Source of the DNA: Gnetum montanum
Lineage: Eukaryota; Streptophyta; Gnetopsida; Gnetales; Gnetaceae
Assembly (NCBI GenBank): GCA_015680685.1
Contig: MNCI01009519.1
Span: 523,451 to 587,450 of the forward strand
Direction: 5' to 3'
DNA length: 64,000 bases
The notes beneath the pieces were generated by a model. That model did no database searches. It was not told the origin of the DNA and saw only the letters and a list, made by a program, of their open reading frames with translations. This document shows positions 22,884 through 32,931 of this stretch, in pieces. Both the position numbers and the translations under genes were made by a program. The first letter of the stretch is position 1, and the number at the start of each line of letters is the position of its first letter.

Positions 22884-22931
22884 ACTCTAATACTAATCTA
22901 GTAAGTAACTCTAATACTAATCTAGTAAGTA
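22884..22931 (-). repeat. Tandem 24-bp duplication of a decayed primer-binding site
   Basis: Two exact 24-bp copies (22884-22907 and 22908-22931). Each contains CTCTAATACTAAT, which is CTCTGATACCAAT with two transitions, i.e. the complement of the initiator-Met primer site plus LTR junction. A minus-strand LTR element would have its LTR to the right. Confidence 0.5.
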
Positions 22932-24273
22932 GAACATCTCAACTTCTTTTTAATAGTCTTCAAAGATGATTCCCAAGGCATTAATTAAAAAAGAAATAAC
23001 TACTTTATTCTATGAAAGAATTCAAAGTACAAACCTAGAAATAAAAAATAAAGAGAATTTGGAATAAGACCTAATAGAATCCTCACTTCCAACTCCTTAG
23101 GATCATACTTGCTTAAGGTGAGCGTATAATGCAATTGGCCCTATAAGAAGAGTATTTCTTCCTCTTTCTAGATGTCTTTCAACTTTTCCATATAGTGGAA
23201 TAGTAAGGAATCAATTGTAGATGCCTTAGGCTTTTATAATTTCTAAGTAAACTTTTTTATTTCTTAATGTTTTACATCTATTCAAGATATAAAATTTCAT
23301 AAACTACAAGTGACTACAACTCATAGGTCCTGGCATCTGCTAGACTATAATAGAGTTTTAACTTGTTCCATATCATACTAGTTAATCATGTAGAAATTTA
23401 GTCACTATTTATCAATGTATTATAGCTTCTTATGGCTTGCAACCTCAAACTGTGGTTGATTACAACTTGCAATGACTTACTACTCATTACCAAAATCTAG
23501 AAACTAAAAAATTCATCTCAAGATATAAATTGTAGTATACTATGACTTGTAATTACCCATCATGGTAAACAACAACTAACTACACACTATAGTAAGCTCA
23601 TAGTTACCTACTAAACATAGAAAAATCTATCAAAAAAATTTAAAATAACATCTAAACATAAACACATGACTTCTATGACTTCCATACATATTGAGAATAT
23701 AAAACATATTAAAGATGTGGGTTAATATCCTTATTAAAACTTTCAATGAAATAGGTAACTAAAGAAATCCATCAAAAATATGCACAAACTTTGATTTCAT
23801 CCTAAAGAAAGGATGTTTCTATAGTTTACACTCAAGACTCATAGCTTCATTATTGACATACATATAGACTACATATGTATCATTTCTTTGTTATAACTAT
23901 GATGGAAACTCTACTTGTATTTGAGATGAAAGTATACAAGATGAAGAAATTTCAGTTGAATGAGATACATAAGATAAGTTTTTAAAGAGTACATGTAACA
24001 TGTCTATGATATTATAGATGATGATAATGATGTATAGAATATGTAACACTTTTTATAGAGACTAGTTGTTATACAAAGAACATATAAGTATTAAGCTAGT
24101 TATGTGAGTACTATTATTATGTGATAGCATCCCCCATGACCATGGAGCTTTCCACTATGGTTGATATTCTTTCTAAGATTAACATACTACTCAAATTTTA
24201 TAACATGAGATATGTATCTAATTACTTTATAGATATAATAACATCCTTAACACATTCTTTTTAACAAACTTTG
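22932..24273 (-). repeat. Probable LTR remnant of a minus-strand element
   Basis: Non-coding stretch between the duplicated primer site and the left target duplication of element C. The 23300-23620 part contains loosely repeated words (ACTACAACTCATAG, TATGACTTGTAATTAC). No second LTR copy is recognised, so length and family are open. Confidence 0.35.
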
Positions 24274-24278
24274 AATTT

Positions 24279-25157
24279 TGGTGTAGAGAACCTCTTCTAT
24301 TTTCCTTCTTATCTTTCCTATATATAGTTTTTGCAGGTTTCAAGCTCTATGACGATATCTTGAAGGTTAACAAAATGTCTTATATGGGATCTAGAACTTC
24401 ATATGAGACATCTTGGAATTATTGAAGATGTTTCTTTAGAGTGGAGAGATCTTCCAAAATACTATGATATCTCAAGTAAGATGTCTCAACCAAAACGAGA
24501 TGTCTCATCCATAAATAAGACATCTTTTAAGCTTAATAGATATCTTTCTTAAATTCTTTTCTTATTATATAGATTTCTTGGGAGGGCAAAGTTGACTTGC
24601 ACAATAGGGAAACATTCAAAATTGTAAATTTCAAATTAGAAAAATAGCGAAGTGAAGGTGGAAATAGATAGAAACAATGTAGAATCTTCAACTTAAACTT
24701 CAAGAAGGTTTTCTAGGATTTTTATCTTGTTGTGTTAATAAATATGAATTATTTTTTTCATCATTATGAATAGATGAGAGGTTATAAAAGTTCATCTATT
24801 GAGCTTGAGTAAGATTTTTAAAGACTATATTGAGTGAGTACATATGTGATTGCAACTTCAATGTCAATTATATGGTTTGTTGGTCTAGGTATTTTTTGTC
24901 TATCTTATGAGTTAAGATCTTAGTTTTGGATTATAGAATAAAATCTCCATTGGCTATGTCTTGCATTGAGGATATTCATCATTTTAGTACTTATAAGGGA
25001 TTGTTTTCGATGTTTGATGGATATTATAATCCTAATGTAGTATGTTTGATCATTAAAGATAGCTAGTTTTTTAAGAGCATATGAATTGTATTTTTTTTAA
25101 TATTTTGATTTAGCATGTTGAAAGTGATTTTCTATTGGAGTGAGAATTCTCTTGCTA
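24279..25157 (+). repeat. Element C 5' LTR
   Basis: Starts TGGTGTAGAG and ends CTTGCTA; the last CA is now TA. It matches 36251-36433 plus 39314-40039. Between 24340 and 24540 it holds a cluster of AGATGTCTC/GAGACATCT words. Confidence 0.85.
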
Positions 25158-25162
25158 ATTAT

Positions 25163-25173
25163 TGGTATTAAAT
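25163..25173 (+). other. Primer-binding site of element C
   Basis: TGGTATTAAAT, two changes from TGGTATCAAAG, six bases inside the 5' LTR end. Confidence 0.7.
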
Positions 25174-25229
25174 ATTTTTTTTGATCATTTCTTGTACTTG
25201 GTTGGGGATTTTATCAAGTTCACATAGTG

Positions 25230-26358
25230 CCTAAGAAGAAAAAGTTCAAGACCTAAATAAAGACATGAAAAGCATGAAGTCTACACTCCAACTAATGGTT
25301 GCCTAGTTAGATGAAATTAGTCTAAAGGTAGAAAAGAATGCTAGTTCTAGCAATACTTCAACATGTAGAGGTGATGAGCATTCATGTTCTAATAAATAAA
25401 TTTCATAGCATGATGCAAATAGAGTGGATGATGAAAAAGAGAAATCTAGCTATTGAAGTGTAGAAACCAACTAGCTAAGGATTCCAATGATAGGAAATTC
25501 TATTTCTGAGATGAAAATTTTGAGGGCTCGAACAATAGTAACTACTACTTCTCTTGGTAAGCTAGATGAGAAAGATGAAGCAAGGCTTACTAGAGCATTT
25601 CCTAATGCTACAAGAATTCCTTACATTGAGTTGAAGTCTTTTAATAGTGTAGAAGGCACCAATGATTTTTTATAATGATTGAAGGTACTTGAAAAGAAAT
25701 TTGAATTGGAAAGGATACTAAATTACTTGAGGGTACCTATTGCTAAATCTAGAGAAGGAATGGCTTATATACAATGGAAAAAAGGAGTTTAAGGATTATG
25801 AAAGATAGAATGATCAACCCATAAGAGATTGGAATTTGATGAAATACAAGTAAAGAAGAAAATTTAAGCAGTCTCATCAAAGGTAAGAGACCATTATGAA
25901 GTCAAAATTTATAAGGAAATATAACAAGGATGTCAAAGAATTCTATATTGAATTTTATGATCTATTCCATCAAGAAAAAGTGAACTAGGAAGAGTATGAA
26001 TAGGCTTCAATATTTCTAGGAGATCTCAAAATGACATATCACCATGAGTTATCTTATTATGAAAAGGAATCCAAATCCAAGAAAGAATATATGTCCAAAT
26101 ATAAAGATAAATATGGAAACCATGATAAGAATACAAAGAAGGATGATAAGAAGGGCAAAGCTAAGAAGGGTCAAAGCAATGGAGGCAAGGGTCAAGGTGA
26201 AAACTCATCGAAGATTCAATGCTTTAAGTATGAAGAATAAAGACATAAGCAATGGGAGTATTTACTTCATAAGGTAGCCAAGGGATAATATCTTTAAATC
26301 ATGGAAGTGAATGAGACATTAAGCCAAGCTCTTTAGAGAGTTAATCCTAATGCTCCCA
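25230..26358 (+). pseudogene. Element C gag remnant
   Basis: Frame-broken gag. Successive readable parts are a coiled start (K-S-M-K-S-T-L-Q-L-M-V-A-Q, 25270-25330), an open run at 25487-25675, the K-F-x-R-K-Y-N-K-D-V-K-E-F-Y region near 25910-25960, a lysine-rich run (26031-26220) and a zinc knuckle at 26217-26270. In the knuckle the second and last cysteines read as tyrosine and a stop follows, all explainable by G to A or C to T changes. The gag is interrupted just after the knuckle by the copia insertion and continues toward protease at 32932. Confidence 0.8.
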
Positions 26359-26363
26359 AGATT
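26359..26363. repeat. Left target duplication of the copia insertion (AGATT)
   Basis: AGATT here and at 32927-32931 flank the element exactly. AAGAT is an equally good reading if the LTR edge is shifted by one base. Confidence 0.8.
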
Positions 26364-27462
26364 TTAGGATTGAGAACTTATAAGGGGGATGGATGAACAA
26401 GTTTCTAATTAAAATCATACCTACCACACAACAGACAAAATTTTACATGGTTTCCCACCTTGGGTACTTCCATAGTTGGAGGGTAGAATCCATGCATACC
26501 TTTGAACTTTATTTCTCTAACAAATGTGGTTTGAAGGGCACCACACCCTGTATAAGCATTGAGCTCTACATCGAAGTGTTTCATTGTTGTGAAACCACTT
26601 AACTCCACAAGGTCCCAACAAGCTCAAATTTTGGTTTCAAGGATCCCACAACCTTTACAAAATTGAGCTCCACTTTAGAGTATTTTGGCATTGCAAAAAC
26701 CACTCAATCCCATAGGATCCCAACAAGCTCAATATGGATTCCTTCTTACAAGAAGCACATCAACACTACAAGGCAAAAAGAAAGAGAAAAGATACAAGGA
26801 AAAATGTAACTACAATTACAACCAAGTAGATGATGTGATAATGAAGGACAAGAGTACAAGAGCATAGATTAGATAATGATTGCTTTGATGTTAACAACCC
26901 TTGCTCAATTCCCAAGAATTTGGCTTTTTCTTATAACTTTGGAGTTTTTGAAAAATCCTTAAAATTCATGCAATAGCTACCTAATGGCTAGTGTAGATGT
27001 CTCCTTTGAAGTTGGGATGTCTACCTAAGATCTATCTTAATTCTAGAGAGACATCTCATTCTAAAGTGGGATGTCTCTAGGAAGATGTCTAATTTTAGAT
27101 GGAGACATCTATTATTTTTAAGATCCATCTACTTTCAAATGGAGATGAATACTATTTCTAAGGGACATCACCTCAATTCTTTGAACTCTAGTTCTTGAGG
27201 CTTTCTCTTGTTAATTTAGCTTCTTCCCAATCCTTAGAGCATCTTCATTTGGTTTGTAGTCTTTGGTTTCAATCCATGCTCGTTCATATTCTCATGTTGG
27301 CTCATAAGATCTTCTCTTTGTCAACTCATTATAGATCTTGTTTTCCTTGAGTCCTTAGTCCTTATGTAGTATTCTTGTTCATGTCCTATAAACATATCAT
27401 CCACAACAAACATTCTTTCTTCTCCATTTTTCTTAAGGTTTTAACATACCAAAAGGTCAATA
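26364..27462 (-). repeat. 3' LTR of the copia element
   Basis: Matches 31784-32926 along its full length. The minus strand starts TATTGACCTTTTGG next to the polypurine tract and ends at ...TCCTAA. It contains the GAGACATCT/AGATGTCTC cluster at 26995-27180. Many small differences from the 5' LTR show that the insertion is old. Confidence 0.88.
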
Positions 27463-27478
27463 ATCTCCCCCTTTTTGA
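27463..27478 (-). other. Polypurine tract of the copia element
   Basis: The minus strand reads CATCAAAAAGGGGGAGAT directly before the LTR start, the usual priming site for plus-strand DNA in SIRE-type elements. Confidence 0.8.
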
Positions 27479-27959
27479 TGATGTCCAAAACTAAAGAAAA
27501 TGGATTAGATAATTGACAGTTTAAATGACAATAACTAATAAAAAATTTTAAGGCATATGAATTCCAATGGTAGCTAAGGTTATTACTAGGTAAGGCTTTA
27601 ATTCTTAAGGGACAAAATAGATATTGAGTAAAAATAAAATAAAAATTAAGATATCTCTAACCATACTATTAACGTAAAACCTATCTCCAAAAAATGTAAC
27701 AAAATACACAACCATGAAATAGAAATACAATAAGATAAACTATCCACAATACATATAGCCATAATCTATCCATAAACTATCCATAGTACCATGATACATA
27801 CAGTTGTCGATATATCCTTAATCATGTATAAAAATCACATATATATACATAATTCACATCATCAAAAACCACATATGTGCACATAATTCACATCATCAAA
27901 ATAATTTACTAGTCTTCCCATTTTTAAAAATCATAAAAAATGAGAGATAACTTAAAAAG

Positions 27960-29569
27960 GATAATCACTAACCTCAATTACATTATCTGAATCCTCATTG
28001 GAAGTAGCTGTAGCATGAGAAGGTCTATAAGTCTCCTCCTGATCATCATCACTACTGGTACTAGTGCTAGAGACATGTTGTTCATCATCATTGTCTAAAG
28101 ATGGTACCTACACTAAAGCTCTTTGTGAATGAAAATTCACTCGAAAGTGAGATGAAGCTAGTGGATCTTGCGAGGATGGAGCCTACTAAGAGGATGAGGA
28201 AGCATCCTTCCTTTAATAGGTAATGGAATTGACAAGTTTCCACTTACTTATATGTCTTTGGAGCATCATCTAGATGATCAAAGCTAGAGCTAGGCTACAT
28301 GGGATCAAAAAGCTCTCCCTAGACATGTGATGGTGGTGCATCAGGCTTCTTAGAATCAAAAGCATTTCTCAAGTCATATGCCTAGAAGGCCAAACTACTG
28401 TAGAATTTCTAGAAGTGCTAAACAATTCTCATTATTTGATATGAGAGGAGTGGTGATCTCCTAAAACTACTTCCCATTAGGTGGTCAAGGTAATCTACCT
28501 ACATCCATTCTCTTAAGAAGGTAAGAAAGGTTGTTGCCAATCATCCTAATGGTACATGGATGTGGCCTAAGTAGTTTCTTCAATGAAGACCTCATCTAGT
28601 TTCCAACCTTCTAAGCTAAGGAGAGGCTTGAGATGATGATTAAAATCTCTTCTTTTTGTATTTTTATGTCCTGGTGCTAGTTTTTTCTTTATCAACATGT
28701 GTGGAGCTTCTTTTTTCTAAGTACGCATCAAGGCTCTTATTGCCTTTAAGAAAAGGCATGTCTAGAATGGGAACACCTATTTATCAAATTAGAAAACTGA
28801 TGAGGTGAGGGTGCCCAAGGATTCTCTCCTTGGTGAACAAGCCTAGCATGTCTTAGTAGTGAGTATGACTCAAATTCAAGGGTTGTCTTATGAGAATAGG
28901 GTAGAGAGAAAATTCTTGGGCTAGTAATAAATAAATATAGCTTCCACCTTTTACAATGATGTGATATAAAACACTAAGTGATAGGATAGAAGCATGCAAG
29001 GCCATCTAACTTCTATAAATTCTCCCACTACAAAGAGATACTAACTTTCCAAACAAAGCATCAGAAAGCGCATCTTGGAAGATAGGAGTTACAACATTTG
29101 TAAAAATGTTACTCATGCAATCAATGGTGACTCGAAACACATTAGCACTAGAAATTCCTAGAATATCATTAACAACTTGAAGGAAAAAATCTACAAGCAA
29201 ATCCAAAGCCATTGTCGTAAAGACTCCAAAAGAAGCATTTGTAATGAAAATATTATAGTAAAATTCTCTTATGAGAATTTTGGACATACAAAAATTCATA
29301 GAAATGAAAGTAGCCCAATTTAATACTTGGAAGAAACTCATCAACTCCTTGTATCTATGCTATAGGAAAGAAAGAAAACACTCAGAGACGATATAAATGA
29401 TTTGAGTTGCCTAAAACTATTATTGAGCACTAACTAATTTGAACTAGATATTGTAAGTATCAGTAGTGCTAGAGGAAGTTTCTTTTGACTTCTTGCTCCT
29501 CTTAGGTGATGTTCTTGATATTGCTACCTTCTTATGGGCCATGAATGTTGAAGAAATAGTAGAACTCAT
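27960..29569 (-). pseudogene. Accessory ORF of the copia element (plant-transposon-protein-like)
   Basis: Where pol should be, the minus strand has a separate coding region starting with ATG at 29569 (M-S-S-T-I-S-S-T, then a basic run K-K-V-A-I-S-R-T-S-P-K-R-S-K-K). An open stretch of 112 codons (29006-29344) holds F-Y-Y-N-I-F and L-G-I-S-S motifs. Below it a run reads I-V-K-G-G-S-Y...E-F-S-L-Y and later G-H-P-H-L-I-S-F. This pattern (basic N-terminus, F-Y-x-N-I, L-G-I-P-like, then a second helical domain) resembles the putative plant transposon protein of pol-less LTR elements. A Ser/Asp/Glu-rich tail lies near 27980-28120. Several stops interrupt it. Function unknown. Confidence 0.6.
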
Positions 29570-29640
29570 AATTTCTTATGAAACCTTGGTCATCTCACCT
29601 TGGACATATATGCTTGGATGAATGAAAAATGAGGGTTTGG

Positions 29641-29850
29641 ATTTATATAATAGCACTAAACAAGGGTTTTAAATGAAAATAAAGATGTCTCCTTTGAAAG
29701 ATAGACATCTATGTTCTACTTTTAAAACATAGGTAGATGTCTCCTTTGAAAAGTAGACGTCTCTAGCATTACAAAAGGAAACACATGTAGATGTCTCATT
29801 TAAGAAGTAGATGTCTCTTAGGAGACTTCTTTAGAAAGACATCTTAGCAA
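29641..29850 (-). promoter_or_regulatory. Internal promoter-like region ahead of the accessory ORF
   Basis: On the minus strand a TATATAAAT box (29641-29649) lies 72 bp upstream of the ATG at 29569. Just upstream, at 29690-29850, there are four TGTCTC words (plus-strand reading) in AGATGTCTC context, plus related AGACATCT words. The same cluster type occurs in this element's LTRs. The arrangement suggests the ORF has its own promoter, built from LTR-like motifs. This is inference from sequence layout. Confidence 0.5.
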
Positions 29851-30600
29851 GGTGGGTTTGAGAAAGATAAGGCTTAGAGATGGGTACCAAGGATTATTGT
29901 CTTAAAAGATAATAAAGAAAAACTTACCTTTACTTATCTTCCTTGTTTAAGAGGAGAATGAAATGTCTATGAAGCTTAAGAATGAGATCCCTCTTTTGAG
30001 GTATCCTCTCTTATACAAATTTCATCTATTTCCAAATATTGGCTCCCTTTGACAAAATCATTAAGAGGATTTTCTTGTTATCATCTTCCTTCTTCTTAAT
30101 TATCCATACCTTCCTCACTTCCCTATCCTTTATCTTCTTATCCTACATAACTTCCTTTCTAGACACATTTTGATAATACTAAGGAGTTTTTTGATATGTC
30201 CAGGTATTCATATTATAATACATAAAATTAAAATATCCGTGCTTATGTCCAAATTTATGGAAATAATAGCACCTAATCCTTTTATTTGGATAGAAGTTAT
30301 TAGATCTTGAAATTACCTTTTGGCTAAACGAAGTGCTAGTAGTTACCTAAATTTCTAAAGGAGCCTCTTTTTCTAATGCTTTTTATGAGGATGTTTGTTC
30401 TTGTTGATAGTAACCTAGACCAATTTTATCATTTGGATTTCTCCCTTGCTCAAGAATTATTCAAAGAGATTCCTTTTCTTTCACCAATCTTTTGTTTATA
30501 AGTTTAGTATTTGCAAGCTCTTCCTTAGCCTACTCATAAGACAAAGTTAGTTTTTTATTCTCAATCCTTTGTAAAGTGAGATATAAAATATTTATATTTA
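29851..30600. other. Spacer between copia gag and the accessory ORF promoter
   Basis: Contains decayed gag C-terminal sequence toward 30600 and otherwise no open frame that can be supported. Confidence 0.4.
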
Positions 30601-31765
30601 GTAAAGAAATATCTTAATCCTTTGTTTTTAGTTTCTTATCTAACTTTATACAGATACCTTGAAAAGATAGAAGTTCCTTACACAAGAGATCATACCTCTC
30701 TTCATCATTTTCAAATTGATCATTATATGAGAGGCTAGCATTATGATGTGTAAGAGCCATACAAATGCAATATGAATCTTTTGTATCATGATCCATTTCT
30801 TCTTCATGTGGTTCTTCATCATCCTAGTTTTTGTAAAAGTTGGTTTTTTTCATATCCATATTATTCCTATAAGTCTATTTCAACTGCCATTGCTAGGACA
30901 TTTAGAAGCCACATGGCCTCTTCTCGCACATGTCCAACATTCTATAGAAAATGAATCAAAATTAGAGTTTGAAAATTTCTTACCTCTATCCTTACCTTTG
31001 CTATTGGATTGGTTAGGTCCTTATTGATAAAAGCTCTTACACTTCTTTGTTAAAAGCATTTGAAGCCTTCTTGATAGAAGGACAATTTCTTCTTGATTGT
31101 TCATTTCTTGATCTTATGGATCCTTCCCTTTGGATTCTAATTCCAAGGAAATGGGCTTTTCTTTTATTGTACCTTTGCTTATGAGATTCACTTCATAAGA
31201 AATAACAACACTTTGTAGTTATTTGAATTTCAAGACTAAAAAATTCATAATTTCTTCCATAGTTGTAACCTTAGGTCAAAACTTAGGTTGGATAGTTTGA
31301 ATCATCTTTATTAGTACATCGCTTTCAAGCAAGTCCTTGCCTATATCCCTAATCACTACAACTAGATCATTAACCCTAGGGAAATAATCTTCTATGGATG
31401 TGCCCTCACACGTAGCTTCTAAGATTTCCAAAATTTCCTTAGCATTTCTACATCCAACTATTCTCTTAAATTCAAACTTATTTAATGTGAAATATAAATA
31501 ATTTTTTTCTTTGAAATTGTACATAAACTTATCTCTTTCCTATTATGTTCACTTACTCTATAGTTTGATGGCCTTTGTTTCACTCTCAACAAGTGGTGTG
31601 TAACCTTTGAGGATGGACTCCCATAGCTAAAACTCCATTGACTCAAGGAATCCTTGCATCCTTACCTTCCAATAGACAAAATCAATTCTGTTGAACATTG
31701 GTGGCTTTGTGTAGGATGTCCCCTCCATAGTCCACTCTTGAAAATTGAAGCTAAATGAAAAAGTA
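30600..31765 (-). pseudogene. Ty1/copia gag with intact zinc knuckle
   Basis: Reading right to left: a start region with Y-T-K-P-P-M-F-N and Y-W-K-V-R-M (about 31650-31720), the typical beginning of copia gag. An open run of 82 codons follows at 31276-31524 (F-E-F-K-R-I-V-G-C-R-N-A-K-E-I, then L-E-A-T-C-E-G-T-S, the hallmark of the family). The zinc knuckle is at 30898-30939 (C-x2-C-x4-H-x4-C, all four ligands present). An open run at 30614-30796 follows. Gag packages element RNA. Stops at about 31560-31640 break the frame between the first parts, so it is a pseudogene, though its RNA-binding part is undamaged. Confidence 0.85.
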
Positions 31766-31770
31766 CTAGG

Positions 31771-31781
31771 CTTTGATACCA
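31771..31781 (-). other. Primer-binding site of the copia element
   Basis: Minus strand TGGTATCAAAG, two bases inside the LTR end; initiator-Met type. Confidence 0.8.
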
Positions 31782-31783
31782 CT

Positions 31784-32926
31784 TTAGGATCAAGAACTTA
31801 GAATAGGGGGATGAATAAGTTTCCAACTAAAATCATACATACCACATAATACACAAAATTTTATGTGGTTTCCCAACTTTGATACTTCCATACTTGGAGG
31901 ATAGAATCCATGCATACCTCTAGACTTTGTTTCTCTATCAAATATGGTTTGAAGGACACCATATCCTGTACAAGTACTAAGCTCTACACTGGAGTGTTTC
32001 ATTGCTACAAATCCACTTAATCCCACAAGGTTCCAACAACCTCAGAATTTGTTAATAATGATCCCACAACCTTTACAAAATTGAGCTATGCTCTAGAGTA
32101 TTTTGGCACTACAAAATCACTCAATCTCATAGGATATTGACAAGCTCAATAGGGATGCTTTCTTGTAAGAAGCATATCAACCCCATAGGGCAATAAGAAA
32201 AAGAAAAAGAATATAAGGAAATAATGTAACTACAATTATAAGTCATTGTCCTTGAAGCTCAATTTAACATATAATTAACATACAACCAAGTAAATGATTT
32301 GACAATGAAGGACAAGAGTAAAAGAGCATAGATTGGATAATTATTGCTTCAATGTTGACAATCCTTACTCAATTTTCAAGAATTTGGCTTCTTCTTATAC
32401 CTTTGAAGTTTCTAAAAACTACTCAAAATTCATGCAATGGCTAGCTAATGGCTAGTGTAGATGTATCCTTCAAAGTTGGGATGTCTACCTGAGATCTACC
32501 TTAATTTTGGAGAGACATCACATTCTGAAGTGGGACATCTCTAGGGAGGTGCCTACTTTCAGATGGAGACATCTACTATTTTTGAGAGACATCTACTTTC
32601 ATATGGAGACATCTATTATTTCTAAGAGACATCTTCTCAACTCTTTGAACTCTATTTCCTAAGGATTTCTCTTTTTAATTTGGCTTCTTTCCAATCCTTG
32701 GAGCATCTTCATTTGGTTTGTAGTCTTTAGTTTCAATCCATGCTTGTTCATGTTCTCATGTTAGCTCATAAGATCTTCACTTTGTCAACTCATTATAGAT
32801 CTCATTTTCCTTGAGTCCTTAGTCCTTGTGTGGAGTTCTTGTTCATGTCCTGTAAACACATCATCCACAACAAACACTGTTTGTTCTCCATTTTTCTGAA
32901 GGTGTTGACATACCAAAAGGTCAACA
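31784..32926 (-). repeat. 5' LTR of the copia element
   Basis: Full-length LTR; the minus strand starts TGTTGACCTTTTGG. It holds five GAGACA words (four as GAGACATCT) between 32510 and 32635. The 5-bp host duplication AGATT follows at 32927. Confidence 0.88.
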
Positions 32927-32931
32927 AGATT

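Larger units (their letters stand above)
26364..32926 (-). mobile_element. Non-autonomous SIRE-like Ty1/copia element, 6.6 kb
   Basis: Minus-strand element with two LTRs of about 1.1 kb (26364-27462 and 31784-32926), primer site TGGTATCAAAG (31771-31781), a copia gag with intact zinc knuckle, a second ORF region unrelated to pol, and polypurine tract AAAAAGGGGGAG (about 27464-27475). The tract sits in the wording typical of SIRE/Maximus elements. About 4.3 kb lie between the LTRs, and neither RT nor integrase motifs are found there. It is flanked by AGATT and lies inside element C, so it is younger than C. It would have needed pol supplied by a relative. Confidence 0.85.
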
